A DNA stretch of 64,000 nucleotides from Pseudanabaena sp. PCC 6802 (GCF_000332175.1 NZ_KB235914.1:4185793-4249792), one strand, 5' to 3'; shown: positions 53,776 to 63,421, numbered from the stretch's first letter. Notes: a model not told the origin generated them from the letters alone. Made by a program: numbers and translations.

Positions 53776-54528
53776 ATGCAAACAATCTCTGCGGCAAATC
53801 TTGACATCACCGATCTGATACAGTCATTCAGCTTAGAACGCTGTTTCGATCGTGAGTTTTTTTCGGAGTGGCAGGAGGATCTCCCCGAGCTATCCGAGAC
53901 AGAACAGCAAGTACTGGATGAGGTGCGTGCGGACTACGAAAACCTTTCTGCCTATGGGCTGCTCGAACCTCTGGTAAAGATGGTGGTGCTATCGCCATTA
54001 TTGAAACTAGCGGGTTTCTACCGTCTGCCGTTTCGGGTCGTAGCAGAACAGGAAATGGAGATTCGATCTGATGAGGACGGTATTCAGATTACTGGCAAGA
54101 TCGATATTCTGGTATTCGTGCCCGAACTATGGGTTACAGTAATTGAGGCAAAACGCACTAGCTATTCGGTCATTAGGGGAATCCCGCAACTGTTGGCATA
54201 TAGCGGTTTTCACTTGAGAACGGGTTTTATTTTTGGGGTGAAGGGGTGGAACCCCTTCTTGGGGGCAACGCCCCCAAACCCCCTACTCTTTCTGATCTGA
54301 AAACCGCTATATCTAGCCAGCCCTAATGTAAGGGTGCCCGCCTACGGATTCATTACCACGGGTTACGAATTTCTATTTCTAAAACTCGAGCGTACTGAGA
54401 ACGATCCGGAGAAATTTGTTTACGGGCAATCCTATTCTTTAATTATCGATCGCGAAGACGATCTATACCGAGTTGTCAGGATTTTGAAGAAGTTGCGAGA
54501 TTTGGCGATCGCGCACAGTGCGAAGTAA
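53776..54528 (+). pseudogene. HsdR_N-like nuclease gene disrupted by a MITE
   Basis: Reading from ATG 53776 gives 141 residues with a PD-(D/E)XK-type nuclease core (GKIDILVFVPELWVTVIEAK: Asp, Glu-x-Lys) of the restriction type I R N-terminal family. A 109-bp MITE (54201-54309) then inserts a premature stop at 54298-54300. The rest (VPAYGFITTGYEFLFL to stop 54528) follows in the same frame. Removing the MITE and one TA gives LLAYLASPNVRVPAYGF and a 213-residue protein, so the break is exact and recent. Confidence 0.88.
54201..54309. repeat. Family B MITE inserted in a coding gene (109 bp)
   Basis: TAGCGGTTTTCACTTGAG to GAAAACCGCTA with TA at 54199-54200 and 54310-54311. It is in the reverse orientation to copies at 29925 and 36862 and nearly identical to them. 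Its insertion in the HsdR_N-like gene proves the TA target duplication. Confidence 0.95.
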
Positions 54529-54563
54529 TCTGGTGAGTTCGCTAACCTGAGGCTATGTCGCAA

Positions 54564-55805
54564 TTAACCCCCGCTAGCAATGGTGCGCTTATTGGGGCGG
54601 GTGGCAGGAGTAGGGAGCATAGTTTGAAAAGCGGCATCGCGATCGCCCAGACTCTCGTAGAAAAAGAAAGAAAATCCGTGGAACTTGCGATCGCGGGTAG
54701 CTTTGACTTGACTGGCAATTTGTTTGATATCGACATTGCGAACGCGCAATCCCGTGAGGATGCCGATGCCCACTGGCATTTTGCGGCGTACTTCCTTCAG
54801 ATCGGGTTGGTCGATTTCGCGGAGGAAATCTTTGAGCTGGTAGCGGTAGACCTGCACGACGATTTCATTGACGAAGCCCAACCTCACCCACTGCGACCAA
54901 TTTTGCAAGTAATTCGTATAAGCAAAGTCCTTGGAGTTGGGGGAAAGAGAAATGAGACAGTTGGGCTTGTTGGTTTTGACGGCGGCGAAGATCTCAATGA
55001 GCAAATTTGTAATTAAGCGAGTGCGCCAGCGCGTCCATTCTGGATCTTTAGGGTTGTTGGGAGGGCGCTTGCCATTATGTTGTTGTTGATAAAGAGCGAC
55101 AGTGTAGTCATCATAGCCAAACTCTACTGGTACGCCAAAATGATCGTCAAATTGAATGCCATCAACGTTATATTTGGTAACCACCTCAGTGGCGAAGTTA
55201 ACCAACATCTTTCGCACCTCTGGGCGGGCAGGATTGAGATAAACTAAACGATGCTGCTGCTTATCGCCCTGAACGATTACGGTGGAACCATCTCGACGGT
55301 GCGTCAGCCAGTCTGGATGCTGGCGGACTAGATCCGTTCCCTCATCTGCCATCAGACCGTACTCAAACCAGGGGATCACGCTTAGTCCTTTGGCATGACC
55401 GATTTCCACTGCCTCCGCGAGCATATCTCGTCCCTGGAACTGAGGAATTGGCTCCACGGCCTTGCCATACACGCGCTCTGCTGTAGGACTGGGATAAAGC
55501 GTATATCCACCATTCCAGATCGTGGGATAGATAGTGTTGAAGTTCAAACGTTGCAATCTTTGCACTGCTTGCTCAAGTTTGGCACGAGAGAAGAGAACGT
55601 CGCTATCTACGTTTGTGAGCCATACGCCGCGCAATTCGGTTAAGGGTGGCGCTGTTTGTGAAGTGGATTGAGGTGCGGATGGGTTGACAGATTGAGCGAC
55701 AGCGAAAAAGGGGACGTTAGCGGCCAGGGCGATCGCTAGACCTAGAAAAATTAATAAAAGCGATCGCACCTGTTTCTGCCAAGTTATTTCACGCGCTTTA
55801 CGCAT
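54564..55805 (-). CDS. Glycoside hydrolase family 10-like (DUF187) secreted protein
   Basis: A 413-residue secreted protein. N-terminal signal helix (LLLIFLGLAIALAANVPFFAVA), then a TIM-barrel of the GHL10/DUF187 type: ELRGVWLTNVDSDVLF, NFNTIYPTIWNGGYTLYPS, GLSVIPWFEYGLM, VDGIQFDDHFGVPVEFGYDDY, CLISLSPN. The DDH region (QFDDHF) probably holds catalytic acids. It should act on a glycan or peptidoglycan outside the cytoplasm. It is a tandem paralogue of the gene at 55887. Confidence 0.88.
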   Translation of the reverse strand: MRKAREITWQKQVRSLLLIFLGLAIALAANVPFFAVAQSVNPSAPQSTSQTAPPLTELRGVWLTNVDSDVLFSRAKLEQAVQRLQRLNFNTIYPTIWNGGYTLYPSPTAERVYGKAVEPIPQFQGRDMLAEAVEIGHAKGLSVIPWFEYGLMADEGTDLVRQHPDWLTHRRDGSTVIVQGDKQQHRLVYLNPARPEVRKMLVNFATEVVTKYNVDGIQFDDHFGVPVEFGYDDYTVALYQQQHNGKRPPNNPKDPEWTRWRTRLITNLLIEIFAAVKTNKPNCLISLSPNSKDFAYTNYLQNWSQWVRLGFVNEIVVQVYRYQLKDFLREIDQPDLKEVRRKMPVGIGILTGLRVRNVDIKQIASQVKATRDRKFHGFSFFFYESLGDRDAAFQTMLPTPATRPNKRTIASGG

Positions 55806-55886
55806 ATCACACTCCTCAAATTACATATCTATATCCTTTGCCATACCCTTTGTCCAGGATCGACCGATCGCTCCCATTTGGTAAGA

Positions 55887-57134
55887 TTATCCACCAGCCT
55901 TTGTGAGTAAGATACTGCGCTTATCAGGTCGCGTAGCCATAGCTGGAAGCATGGTCTGAAAAGCATTGTCGCGATTGCCTAAAGTTTCGTAAAAGAAAAA
56001 GGAAAAGCCATGAAAGTTGCGATCGCGCGTGGCTCTAACTTGCCGTTCGATTTGTCCGATGCCGACTTTCTTGACGCGCAACCCGGTGAGAATACCGATT
56101 CCGACAGGAATCCTACGGCGCACCCGACGTAGTTCCGGTCGATCTAATTCTTCTAAAAATGTATCTAACCCATCGCGATATACCTGTACTAGCAACTCAT
56201 CAACAAATCCTAATCCTACCCATCGATACCAGTCCTGAGCATAGTTCTCATATGAAAACTTCATGGGATTGGGCGAGAGGGAGATTATACAATTCGGCTT
56301 TGAAGTTTTGACGGCGGAGTATATTCTCACCATCAAATCCGTAATGAAGCGAGAGCGCCAATGCACCCATTCCGGATCGTTAATATCGTCTGGTGGTGGG
56401 TTGCCGTTGTGTTGTTTCTTGTAGAGGTTAACCGTATAGTCGTCATAGCCTAACTCGACGGGCATACCAAAGTGATCGTCTATTTGAATGCCATCAACCT
56501 TATATTTAGAGACAACTTCAGCAATCATGTCAACCAAAAGATTCTGTACTTCCGGGCGCAGGGGGTTGAGCCAGACAAAGTGATGTTGCTTGCGATCGCC
56601 GTAGATAAATACCTTCGAACCATCCTTGCGCGCAGTCAGCCATTCGGGATGCTTGCGAGTTAGTTCGGAGCGTTCCTCCGACATCAAACCGAATTCAAAC
56701 CAGGGAATTACGGTTAAATTACGGGCGTGTCCCAACTCGATCGCTTCCGCTAACATGTCGCGGTTTTGCAGTTCTGGGATCGGACTAATTGATTCTCCAA
56801 ATGCTTGTTTTGTCACCATGCTAGGGTAAAGTGTAGAACCCTCATGCCACACTGTGGGATAAATGGTGTTGAAGTTGAGACGTTGCAGTCTTTGAATTGC
56901 CGCATCGAGTTTTTGGCGCGAGAAGAGGACATCGCTATCGACATTAGTCAGCCATACACCTCGCAATTCTGATGTGGGTAACCCGGACTGAGCTGCGGCC
57001 AAAAACGGAAAATTTGTCGCCAGGGCGATCGCCAAACCCAGGAACATTAATAAGAGCGATCGCCCTCTTCGCCGCCATCTTGCTATGTTTTTTGTTTTCA
57101 AAGCCTGCCAGCCCGCTAAACTCTGCCCGTGCAT
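55887..57134 (-). CDS. Glycoside hydrolase family 10-like (DUF187) secreted protein (paralogue)
   Basis: About 415 residues from ATG 57134 (MHGQSLAGWQALKTKN), followed by signal helix LLLMFLGLAIALATNFPFLAAA. Same barrel motifs: ELRGVWLTNVDSDVLFSRQK, NFNTIYPTVWHEGSTLYPS, LTVIPWFEFGLM, VDGIQIDDHFGMPVELGYDDY. It is very similar to the downstream gene, so a tandem duplication is clear. The frame is open further up to 57263, but that part has no signal-like character. Substrate unknown. Confidence 0.88.
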   Translation of the reverse strand: MHGQSLAGWQALKTKNIARWRRRGRSLLLMFLGLAIALATNFPFLAAAQSGLPTSELRGVWLTNVDSDVLFSRQKLDAAIQRLQRLNFNTIYPTVWHEGSTLYPSMVTKQAFGESISPIPELQNRDMLAEAIELGHARNLTVIPWFEFGLMSEERSELTRKHPEWLTARKDGSKVFIYGDRKQHHFVWLNPLRPEVQNLLVDMIAEVVSKYKVDGIQIDDHFGMPVELGYDDYTVNLYKKQHNGNPPPDDINDPEWVHWRSRFITDLMVRIYSAVKTSKPNCIISLSPNPMKFSYENYAQDWYRWVGLGFVDELLVQVYRDGLDTFLEELDRPELRRVRRRIPVGIGILTGLRVKKVGIGQIERQVRATRDRNFHGFSFFFYETLGNRDNAFQTMLPAMATRPDKRSILLTKAGG

Positions 57135-57277
57135 ATATCTATACTTTACGTTGCCAAGTATCCGAGATAGCAATTTACCCTGAAGGGTTCCCATATGCAA
57201 GATCGATCTGTTAGCCTCATCTACGAGTGCGGTTAAGTGCAACGGCACGTGCAGTATAAGCAAACGGTTATTCCCCT

Positions 57278-58087
57278 ATGAGAACAGTATTAATCACTGG
57301 TGCCTCTACAGGTATTGGTAAAGCCACCGCTATCTTGTTTCAGCAACGCGGCTGGAATGTGGTAGCGACTATGCGATCGCCCCAAAAGGCAGCGGATCTG
57401 GCTAACCTGGAACGCATAACCTGCTTGCCCCTTGACGTAACCGATCCAGACTCTATCCGCAGCGCGATCGCCACTAGCTTAGAAAAATTCACGACCATCG
57501 ATGTAATAGTCAATAACGCTGGCTACGGTTTAGTGGGGGCGTTTGAGACTTCCACACGCGAGCAAATTCAACGACAGTTTGACACGAATGTATTTGGCTT
57601 GATGGAAGTAACTCGTGCCATTTTGCCGCATTTTCGCGCTCGAAAGCAGGGTGTAATTGTGAATATCACGTCAATGGGCGGTCGCCTCACATTCCCGCTC
57701 TACAGCCTCTACCACGGCACAAAGTGGGCAGTGGAGGGGTTTTCAGAAGCTTTGCAGTTCGAGCTGCGCCCCTTTAATATTCGCGTCAAAATTGTAGAGC
57801 CAGGGCCAATCAAAACTGATTTCTACGATCGCTCCGCCGATGTGACTGCCAATCCTGAAATTCCTGATTACGATCGCTTTATTGCCAAGGTACTCCCCAA
57901 AACCAATCAAGCCGGAGTAGATGGCGCACCACCGGAAGCAGTGGCGGAGGTAATCTACAAAGCCAGTACGGATCGCTCCTGGAAGTTACGTTACCCAGCC
58001 GGAGGTATTGGCTCGCTTTTACTCCTGCGTAAATTCTTGCCAGAGGGTTGGTTCACCGCACTGGTAAATCGTTTGCTCGTTGATTAA
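57278..58087 (+). CDS. SDR family oxidoreductase
   Basis: A 269-residue short-chain dehydrogenase. NAD(P) motif LITGASTGIGKATA (TGxxxGxG), NNAG (VIVNNAGYGLVGAF), catalytic Ser (VNITSMGG), and Y-x3-K in SLYHGTKWAVEGFSEAL. Substrate unknown. It is divergent from the GH10-like genes; a family B MITE starts 30 bp after its stop. Confidence 0.9.
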   Translation: MRTVLITGASTGIGKATAILFQQRGWNVVATMRSPQKAADLANLERITCLPLDVTDPDSIRSAIATSLEKFTTIDVIVNNAGYGLVGAFETSTREQIQRQFDTNVFGLMEVTRAILPHFRARKQGVIVNITSMGGRLTFPLYSLYHGTKWAVEGFSEALQFELRPFNIRVKIVEPGPIKTDFYDRSADVTANPEIPDYDRFIAKVLPKTNQAGVDGAPPEAVAEVIYKASTDRSWKLRYPAGGIGSLLLLRKFLPEGWFTALVNRLLVD

Positions 58088-58116
58088 GGGTAAGTTTAGA
58101 AATTCACGCGATGCGT

Positions 58117-58226
58117 ATAGCGTTTTTCAATTGAGAACAGGTTTTATTGACGGGGTGAAGGGGTTCTACCCCTTCTTGGGGGCAACGCCCCCAAACCCCC
58201 TTCTCGTTTTCATCTGAAAACCGCTA
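58117..58226. repeat. Family B MITE (110 bp)
   Basis: TAGCGTTTTTCAATTGAG to ATCTGAAAACCGCTA; TA at 58115-58116 and 58227-58228. It lies between the convergent SDR and membrane-protein genes, 5 bp from the latter's stop, where its hairpin could end transcription from both sides. Confidence 0.88.
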
Positions 58227-58231
58227 TACTC

Positions 58232-58663
58232 CTACAATTTAAACGATCGCGTCAGGATCCATCCCAAACCCAGTCCCAGCCAGGAGACACTACCCAGCCA
58301 CACCACAATTTTGGGTTTGGGTAAGCTTTTCCAGAGATGGTTACCAGCTAGGGGCAAAAGCACAAATCCCAGCCACACCACGACAAATGCGGCGATTTGC
58401 GTGTTTTTAATTTGCCCTGTCGCTATGGTCATCGCCAGGGCTAAGCCGCCGCCGACTGCGGAAATCCCAGCTACAAGTGGGAACCCTGCCAAGGCGGAAA
58501 ATCCAGGCAGGACAAAGGCTGCAACTACAACTGTCGCCCAGATTTTGAATTGACTGGACGAAACCAGCGCAAACTCGGTATACCCCAAAGCGAGAATCAC
58601 GCCAATTAGGGTAAATAAAAAGAAGATGCCGCCTAGCCACAACCAATTAGAGAGCTTCATCAT
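58232..58663 (-). CDS. Hypothetical integral membrane protein
   Basis: A 143-residue, strongly hydrophobic protein with four to five predicted helices (WLGGIFFLFTLIGVILAL, FKIWATVVVAAFVLPG, GISAVGGGLALAMTIA, AAFVVVWLGFVLLPL, WLGSVSWLGLGLGWIL). No family recognised. It is upstream of argB's end on the same strand but 33 bp away from it, so it may be co-transcribed after argB. Likely in the plasma or thylakoid membrane. Confidence 0.7.
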   Translation of the reverse strand: MMKLSNWLWLGGIFFLFTLIGVILALGYTEFALVSSSQFKIWATVVVAAFVLPGFSALAGFPLVAGISAVGGGLALAMTIATGQIKNTQIAAFVVVWLGFVLLPLAGNHLWKSLPKPKIVVWLGSVSWLGLGLGWILTRSFKL

Positions 58664-58696
58664 GATTTGTTTGCGAGAACCAGTTTTAGAGTATCC

Positions 58697-59575
58697 CTAA
58701 ACTGAGTAATCTGAGTAATCCGAAGCCAGAAGCATAGAGCCAACCCCAGAATCGGTGAAAATTTCCAGCAGCAGGGAGTGCGGTACCCGTCCATCAACGA
58801 TATGAGCTGCGCGCACGCCCTGGGCTAGCGATCGCACGCAACACTGCACCTTAGGGATCATGCCACCACTGACAACGCCTTTGTTAATTAGTTCCCGTGC
58901 TTGTTGAATGCTGAGACCGCGAATCAAGCTATCGGGGTTTTTGTAGTCTTCTAAAATACCAGCAATATCAGTCAGCAAGATTAACTTTTCGGCTCCGAGC
59001 GCTGCCGCCAGTTCCCCCGCTACCGTATCGGCATTGATATTGTATGCCTGTCCTGTTTCGTCGCTGGCAACACTAGAAACAACAGGAATATGTCCTGCCT
59101 TAATGAGCGTTTCTAGCAGTCTTGTATCAACGCTACTAACTTCGCCCACAAACCCGATCGCCTCATTGTCATGGGGTCTGGCTCGGACTATGTTACCGTC
59201 TTTGCCACATAGTCCAACTGCTGAGCCACCTTCGAGGTTGATCATCTCCACAATTTGCTTATTGACTCGGCCAACCAGTACCATTTCCACCACCTCCATA
59301 GTGGCAGCATCGGTCACCCTCAGGCCATTATTGAACTGCGGCTCGATATTTAGCTTGCCCAGCCAGGTATTAATTTCTGGCCCGCCACCATGCACTAAAA
59401 TTGGGCGAATACCTACCGATGACATAAATACAACATCGCGGATCACCTGCTGCCGCAGCGCCTCTTCCTTCATCGCCGCACCACCGTACTTGACGACAAT
59501 GGTACGCCCCACAAATTTTTGCAAATACGGTAAAGCTTCGCTCAATACCTGCACGCGATCGTTATCTGTTAACAT
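58697..59575 (-). CDS. argB: Acetylglutamate kinase
   Basis: A 292-residue [20 protein letters not shown] binds phosphate, [14 protein letters not shown] the substrate, and [20 protein letters not shown] the ATP site. It carries the N-terminal helix of arginine-inhibited NAGKs ([14 protein letters not shown]), the type controlled by the PII protein GlnB in cyanobacteria, so it links arginine synthesis to nitrogen status. ATG 59575. Confidence 0.95.
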   Translation of the reverse strand: MLTDNDRVQVLSEALPYLQKFVGRTIVVKYGGAAMKEEALRQQVIRDVVFMSSVGIRPILVHGGGPEINTWLGKLNIEPQFNNGLRVTDAATMEVVEMVLVGRVNKQIVEMINLEGGSAVGLCGKDGNIVRARPHDNEAIGFVGEVSSVDTRLLETLIKAGHIPVVSSVASDETGQAYNINADTVAGELAAALGAEKLILLTDIAGILEDYKNPDSLIRGLSIQQARELINKGVVSGGMIPKVQCCVRSLAQGVRAAHIVDGRVPHSLLLEIFTDSGVGSMLLASDYSDYSV

Positions 59576-59678
59576 TCAGCCCCTCAAGAATCCTTTTGCT
59601 TTGACTTAGTTTAAATTAATGGCTTAGCCTAAGCAATTAAGGCGGTACTTATTGTTGTTTGCGATACGGGCTTGAAAA

Positions 59679-60038
59679 CTAAATTAGCCCTTGCACGATA
59701 CCGATCAATTGTTCGGCATCTACTGGTTTAGTGACGTAAGCATCTGCACCTAGATCTAAACTCCAGACCTTGTCAAAGTCAGTATTCTTAGTAGAGCAGA
59801 CCACAACCGGAATCCGTTTGGTTTTCTCATTCTCGCGCAGCTCGCGCAGCACATCAAAGCCATTCACGTGCTCCATAATGATGTCCAGTACGATCAAATT
59901 TGGCTTATGCAGTTCGACATTCTTCATGACTTCATCACCATCATTGGCACGACTAACAATAAAGCCTGCATCTTGCAGAGCGCGGCAGATCGATTCTTGT
60001 TGGCTGGCAACAGCATCGACAACTAGAACTTTAGGCAT
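59679..60038 (-). CDS. CheY-like response regulator
   Basis: About 119 residues, a lone receiver domain. Start at ATG 60038 (MPKVLVVDA). Phospho-acceptor Asp52 (NLIVLDIIMEHVNGFD), Thr/Ser in VVVCSTKN and Lys in VTKPVD are present. The acidic pair is reduced to a single Asp (VVDAVAS). Probably a signal partner for a histidine kinase or phosphotransfer chain, such as twitching motility regulators. It lies downstream of and parallel to the RR-EAL and kinase genes. Confidence 0.88.
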   Translation of the reverse strand: MPKVLVVDAVASQQESICRALQDAGFIVSRANDGDEVMKNVELHKPNLIVLDIIMEHVNGFDVLRELRENEKTKRIPVVVCSTKNTDFDKVWSLDLGADAYVTKPVDAEQLIGIVQGLI

Positions 60039-60079
60039 TTGGAACCTCCAATAAATTATTTGCAATGTGGGTTACAACA

Positions 60080-60168
60080 AGCGGTCTTGGGGGTTCCCCG
60101 CTAGAGCCACTGCCGTGTTCCACCCCTTCACCCCAAAAATAAAACCCGTTCACAAGTGAAAACCGCTA
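60080..60168. repeat. Family B MITE remnant with long-form module
   Basis: The right end CAAGTGAAAACCGCTA with following TA (60169-60170) is intact; the left end is eroded (AAGCGGTCTTGG). It contains CCCCGCTAGAGCCACTGCC, the inverted version of the extra module in the 25549 copy. Confidence 0.75.
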
Positions 60169-60185
60169 TAAGCGATCGCATACGC

Positions 60186-61415
60186 TTACGAGCTTATTTG
60201 GTTTAAAAATTGTGCTGCGGGTATGGGTGGGCTAATTAGAAATCCTTGAATTTCATCGCATCCAAGCTGCTGCAAGCAGTCCCGTTCCGCTTGGGTTTCC
60301 ACCCCTTCAGCCACAACTTTGATGTCGAGCTTGTGGGCTAGGGAGATGATAGAGCTGGCAATGGTAATATCTTTCGGACTGCAATCGATATTTGTGATAA
60401 AACAGCGAGCTAGCTTGAGGGTGTCAAAGGGGAAATGATGCAGCAAAAGCATTGAGGAAGATCCCGTCCCAAAATCGTCGATCGCCACGTTGACTCCCAA
60501 AGATTTGAGAGCATGGAGTTGCTTAACCGTCCAATCCATATCTTCGATTAAAGTGCTCTCGGTAAGTTCTAACTCAATAAATCTCGGGTCAATTTGAGTA
60601 TCCTGAAGAATCCGCTCGACTTGAACGTGCAGATGGGGCAACTTAAGTTGAGAGCCTGACAAATTGACGCTAATACTTAAATTTTTTAAGCCGCTTTCCT
60701 GAAAGGCTTGCAATTGATCGCAGGCCGCCCTGAGTACCCATTCTCCAATCGGATCGATTAAGCCATTTGCCTCCGAAATCGCAATAAAAGTTGCGGGTAA
60801 AACAGTTCCATGTTGCGGTCGGTGCCAGCGCAGCAACGCTTCTGCACTGACAATGCGATCGGTGCGCAAATTGACTCGGGGTTGGTAATACAAGCTAAAT
60901 TCTTGATTTTTCAGTGCTTGAGATAAGCCTTCGGCGATGCTGCGGTGCTCTTCTTGCAGCCGCTTAAGTTGGTTTAGTTCAGCTTGAGAATCTTCCAGTT
61001 GTTCTGCAAAACGTTGTTCTTTTACGACTTCATCGCGATATTTTTGGAGAGCAACCTCAATACTGACTCGCAAGTTTTCAAATTTGAAGGGTTTTACTAA
61101 ATAGCCATATGGATTGGTTGATTTAGCTCGATCTAATGTTTTGCTGTCAGTATAGGCAGTTAAATAAACTACAGGAATTTGTAACTGATGGCCAATCCGA
61201 TCTGCCGCTGTGATGCCATCAATAGAACCTTGCAGCGATATGTCCATCAGCACCAGGTTGGGACGTAGCTCGGTGGATCTAGCGATCGCCTCTTCGCCCG
61301 ATGGCACAATGCCTGACACTTCATAACCTTGCTTGCGAAGATGCTTGGCAATGTTTTCCGCTGCCAGGATTTCATCTTCCACAATCAAAATTTTAGATGG
61401 AGTTGTAGTTGTCAT
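60186..61415 (-). CDS. Response regulator with EAL domain
   Basis: A 409-residue regulator. Receiver domain with Asp58 (NLVLMDISLQGS), then a coiled linker (~125-165) and an EAL domain: EALLRW (Glu192), NLSGSQL, IELELTES, IDDFGTGSS, AEGVET. The usual K-I-D-R-S-F reads LKLARCF, so the Asp after Lys is Ala; Lys is kept. Probably a phosphorylation-controlled c-di-GMP phosphodiesterase. It lies 14 bp after the kinase gene at 61430 and is its likely partner. Confidence 0.9.
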   Translation of the reverse strand: MTTTTPSKILIVEDEILAAENIAKHLRKQGYEVSGIVPSGEEAIARSTELRPNLVLMDISLQGSIDGITAADRIGHQLQIPVVYLTAYTDSKTLDRAKSTNPYGYLVKPFKFENLRVSIEVALQKYRDEVVKEQRFAEQLEDSQAELNQLKRLQEEHRSIAEGLSQALKNQEFSLYYQPRVNLRTDRIVSAEALLRWHRPQHGTVLPATFIAISEANGLIDPIGEWVLRAACDQLQAFQESGLKNLSISVNLSGSQLKLPHLHVQVERILQDTQIDPRFIELELTESTLIEDMDWTVKQLHALKSLGVNVAIDDFGTGSSSMLLLHHFPFDTLKLARCFITNIDCSPKDITIASSIISLAHKLDIKVVAEGVETQAERDCLQQLGCDEIQGFLISPPIPAAQFLNQISS

Positions 61416-61429
61416 CTTTGAGAGTTTCC

Positions 61430-63421
61430 TTAAAAGCGAGGTTTGTACTTTAGCGGTTCAAATGCAAAATGGAAGAAAACACCATTTGCGAAGGCATGGT
61501 GCATATCTGCTCTTAACTGTTGCGAAAACAGTCCGATCAATTTCAAGCCTAGGGAATTAGAATTCTGCCAATCCAAACTATCGGGGATGCCAATACCATT
61601 GTCCCAGACGTATAAATGCAGCTTCTGTTCGGCCTCTTGATGGAGTTCGATATGAATTTCTCCAGGCTGACGATTTGGGAAAGCATACTTGAGAGAGTTA
61701 GTCACCAGTTCGTTGATCAATAATCCACAGGGAATTGCTGTTTCTATAGCTAATTTCACGGGTTCGATCTCTAGAATTGCTCGAACGTTGCCATTAACTT
61801 CACTATAAGAAAGCAGCAAATTCTCAACCAAGCGCTGAATATAATCATCAATATTGATAAAGCCCGAATGTGCCAATTGATAAAGGTGGTCGTGGATTAG
61901 TGCCATTGCTTGAATGCGATCTTGACTATCTGACAAAAAAGACAAGACTCGCTCGTCCTCAATGGAGTCTGCCTGCATATCTAGTAAGTTGGAAATCACG
62001 TGCAGATTATTCTTCACCCGATGGTGAATCTCCCGTAGAAGAATTTCTTTCTCTGCTAGCGAAGTTCGCAGTTCTGCCGTGCGTTGTTCAATGCGCGATT
62101 CGAGTTCGACATTGGCTGCTTCCAGTGCCTCGAAGGAATCCTGCAACTTTACTGACATGCGATTGAACGATTCTGCTAATTCCTCCACTTCACTGATTTG
62201 AGGCAACCACGACAAAGGAGGGATAATATCAACGGTTTGTTTTAGATCTCCTTCAGTAATCTCCTTGGATGCTTGGCTTAATTGTAGAATTGGAGTTGCT
62301 AACCAGCGGGCTGTGAGGGAGGTCATAAACATGGATGAGAAGAATGCTGCCAGACACAACAGGATTGTAGAACGTGTATTAGCGCGAATGTGCTCCATAA
62401 AGTCCGATTCGGGTATTACGATCGCGATCAGCCAATCTAAGCCCATCTCATCTCGCCAGGGTAACACCTGCACGAACTGCTTTTCGCCTGCAATGCTAAA
62501 TTCCATCTCCCGATCGGCTTGAATGGTAGCCAGATCGCCAAATTGTCCGACCAAATGCGCTGCTGTGGCTTTAACCAGGGGATCGCCACTTTGACTGGCT
62601 AAGATCCGCTTTGCCTCTCCATTTGCGAGTGCAAACGAAGGATGTGAGGAGGAACTAGCTACTAGAAAACCCGAGCGCTCCACGATGAAGACAACGCTCG
62701 ATCGCCCGATCTGGATCTGCCTCAAAGAATTAGACATATCTGAGATAACTCGATCGACTCCCAAAACTCCAATTAGCTTGGATCGAGCATCATACAGAGG
62801 ATAGCTAGCAGATATCGCTAGCACACCGGGCATTCCGTCCCATTGATAGACATCGCTCCAAACGGGCTTACTCGCTTGCACGGCATTGGCGTACCAACTT
62901 TCCAGTCGGTGGTTGTATGGGTATTGGTTTAATAATTTCGTGCGATTTCCTTTTGAGTCAGTGGCATATTCGTAAAGCCTACCGGGACGATCGCGAGTTA
63001 ACAGGTCAATCCCAAATTTGCCGTTGGGCTTGCGTTCTGCGCCTACTAATTCTCCTGATGGAGTGCCAAAGTTAATGTAACTCACATGGAATAACTGCAC
63101 TTGCTTCCAGAAAAAGCTTCCCATGTTGTCCATGTTGGATAGCTTCAGCAGCCCAGACTGTATTGCTTGCTTGTTAATCTGATTGATTACTTTAGGAGCA
63201 GATAGGTAGTCTTCCAGGTTGTGAGAGACTGTGTTAGCTGCTTGACGCTGTAAATTCGTTACTAATTCTTTAATAGCTTGTTGCCCGTGTCTAAAAGACA
63301 GCCATCCAACCAAACCGACAGCTCCACAAATTTGTAGCACAAACGCGATCGCTAGAATCGATTGCAGTGAGGCTTTGCGTGTTTGCTTTTGGTTTTGGTT
63401 CAAAATAATTGTGAAAGGCAT
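61430..63421 (-). CDS. Cache-HAMP sensor histidine kinase (HisKA_2)
   Basis: A 663-residue membrane kinase. TM1 (~20-45), a dCache-like outer domain (~50-330), TM2, HAMP, coiled coil (VELESRIEQRTAELRT), HisKA_2 with the phospho-His in IHHRVKNNLHVISNLLDMQ (~465) and an HATPase (LLINELVTNSLKYAFPN, DNGIGIP). Its outer part resembles that of the GGDEF-EAL protein at 17608. It passes phosphate to the RR-EAL at 60186. ATG 63421. Confidence 0.92.
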   Translation of the reverse strand: MPFTIILNQNQKQTRKASLQSILAIAFVLQICGAVGLVGWLSFRHGQQAIKELVTNLQRQAANTVSHNLEDYLSAPKVINQINKQAIQSGLLKLSNMDNMGSFFWKQVQLFHVSYINFGTPSGELVGAERKPNGKFGIDLLTRDRPGRLYEYATDSKGNRTKLLNQYPYNHRLESWYANAVQASKPVWSDVYQWDGMPGVLAISASYPLYDARSKLIGVLGVDRVISDMSNSLRQIQIGRSSVVFIVERSGFLVASSSSHPSFALANGEAKRILASQSGDPLVKATAAHLVGQFGDLATIQADREMEFSIAGEKQFVQVLPWRDEMGLDWLIAIVIPESDFMEHIRANTRSTILLCLAAFFSSMFMTSLTARWLATPILQLSQASKEITEGDLKQTVDIIPPLSWLPQISEVEELAESFNRMSVKLQDSFEALEAANVELESRIEQRTAELRTSLAEKEILLREIHHRVKNNLHVISNLLDMQADSIEDERVLSFLSDSQDRIQAMALIHDHLYQLAHSGFINIDDYIQRLVENLLLSYSEVNGNVRAILEIEPVKLAIETAIPCGLLINELVTNSLKYAFPNRQPGEIHIELHQEAEQKLHLYVWDNGIGIPDSLDWQNSNSLGLKLIGLFSQQLRADMHHAFANGVFFHFAFEPLKYKPRF

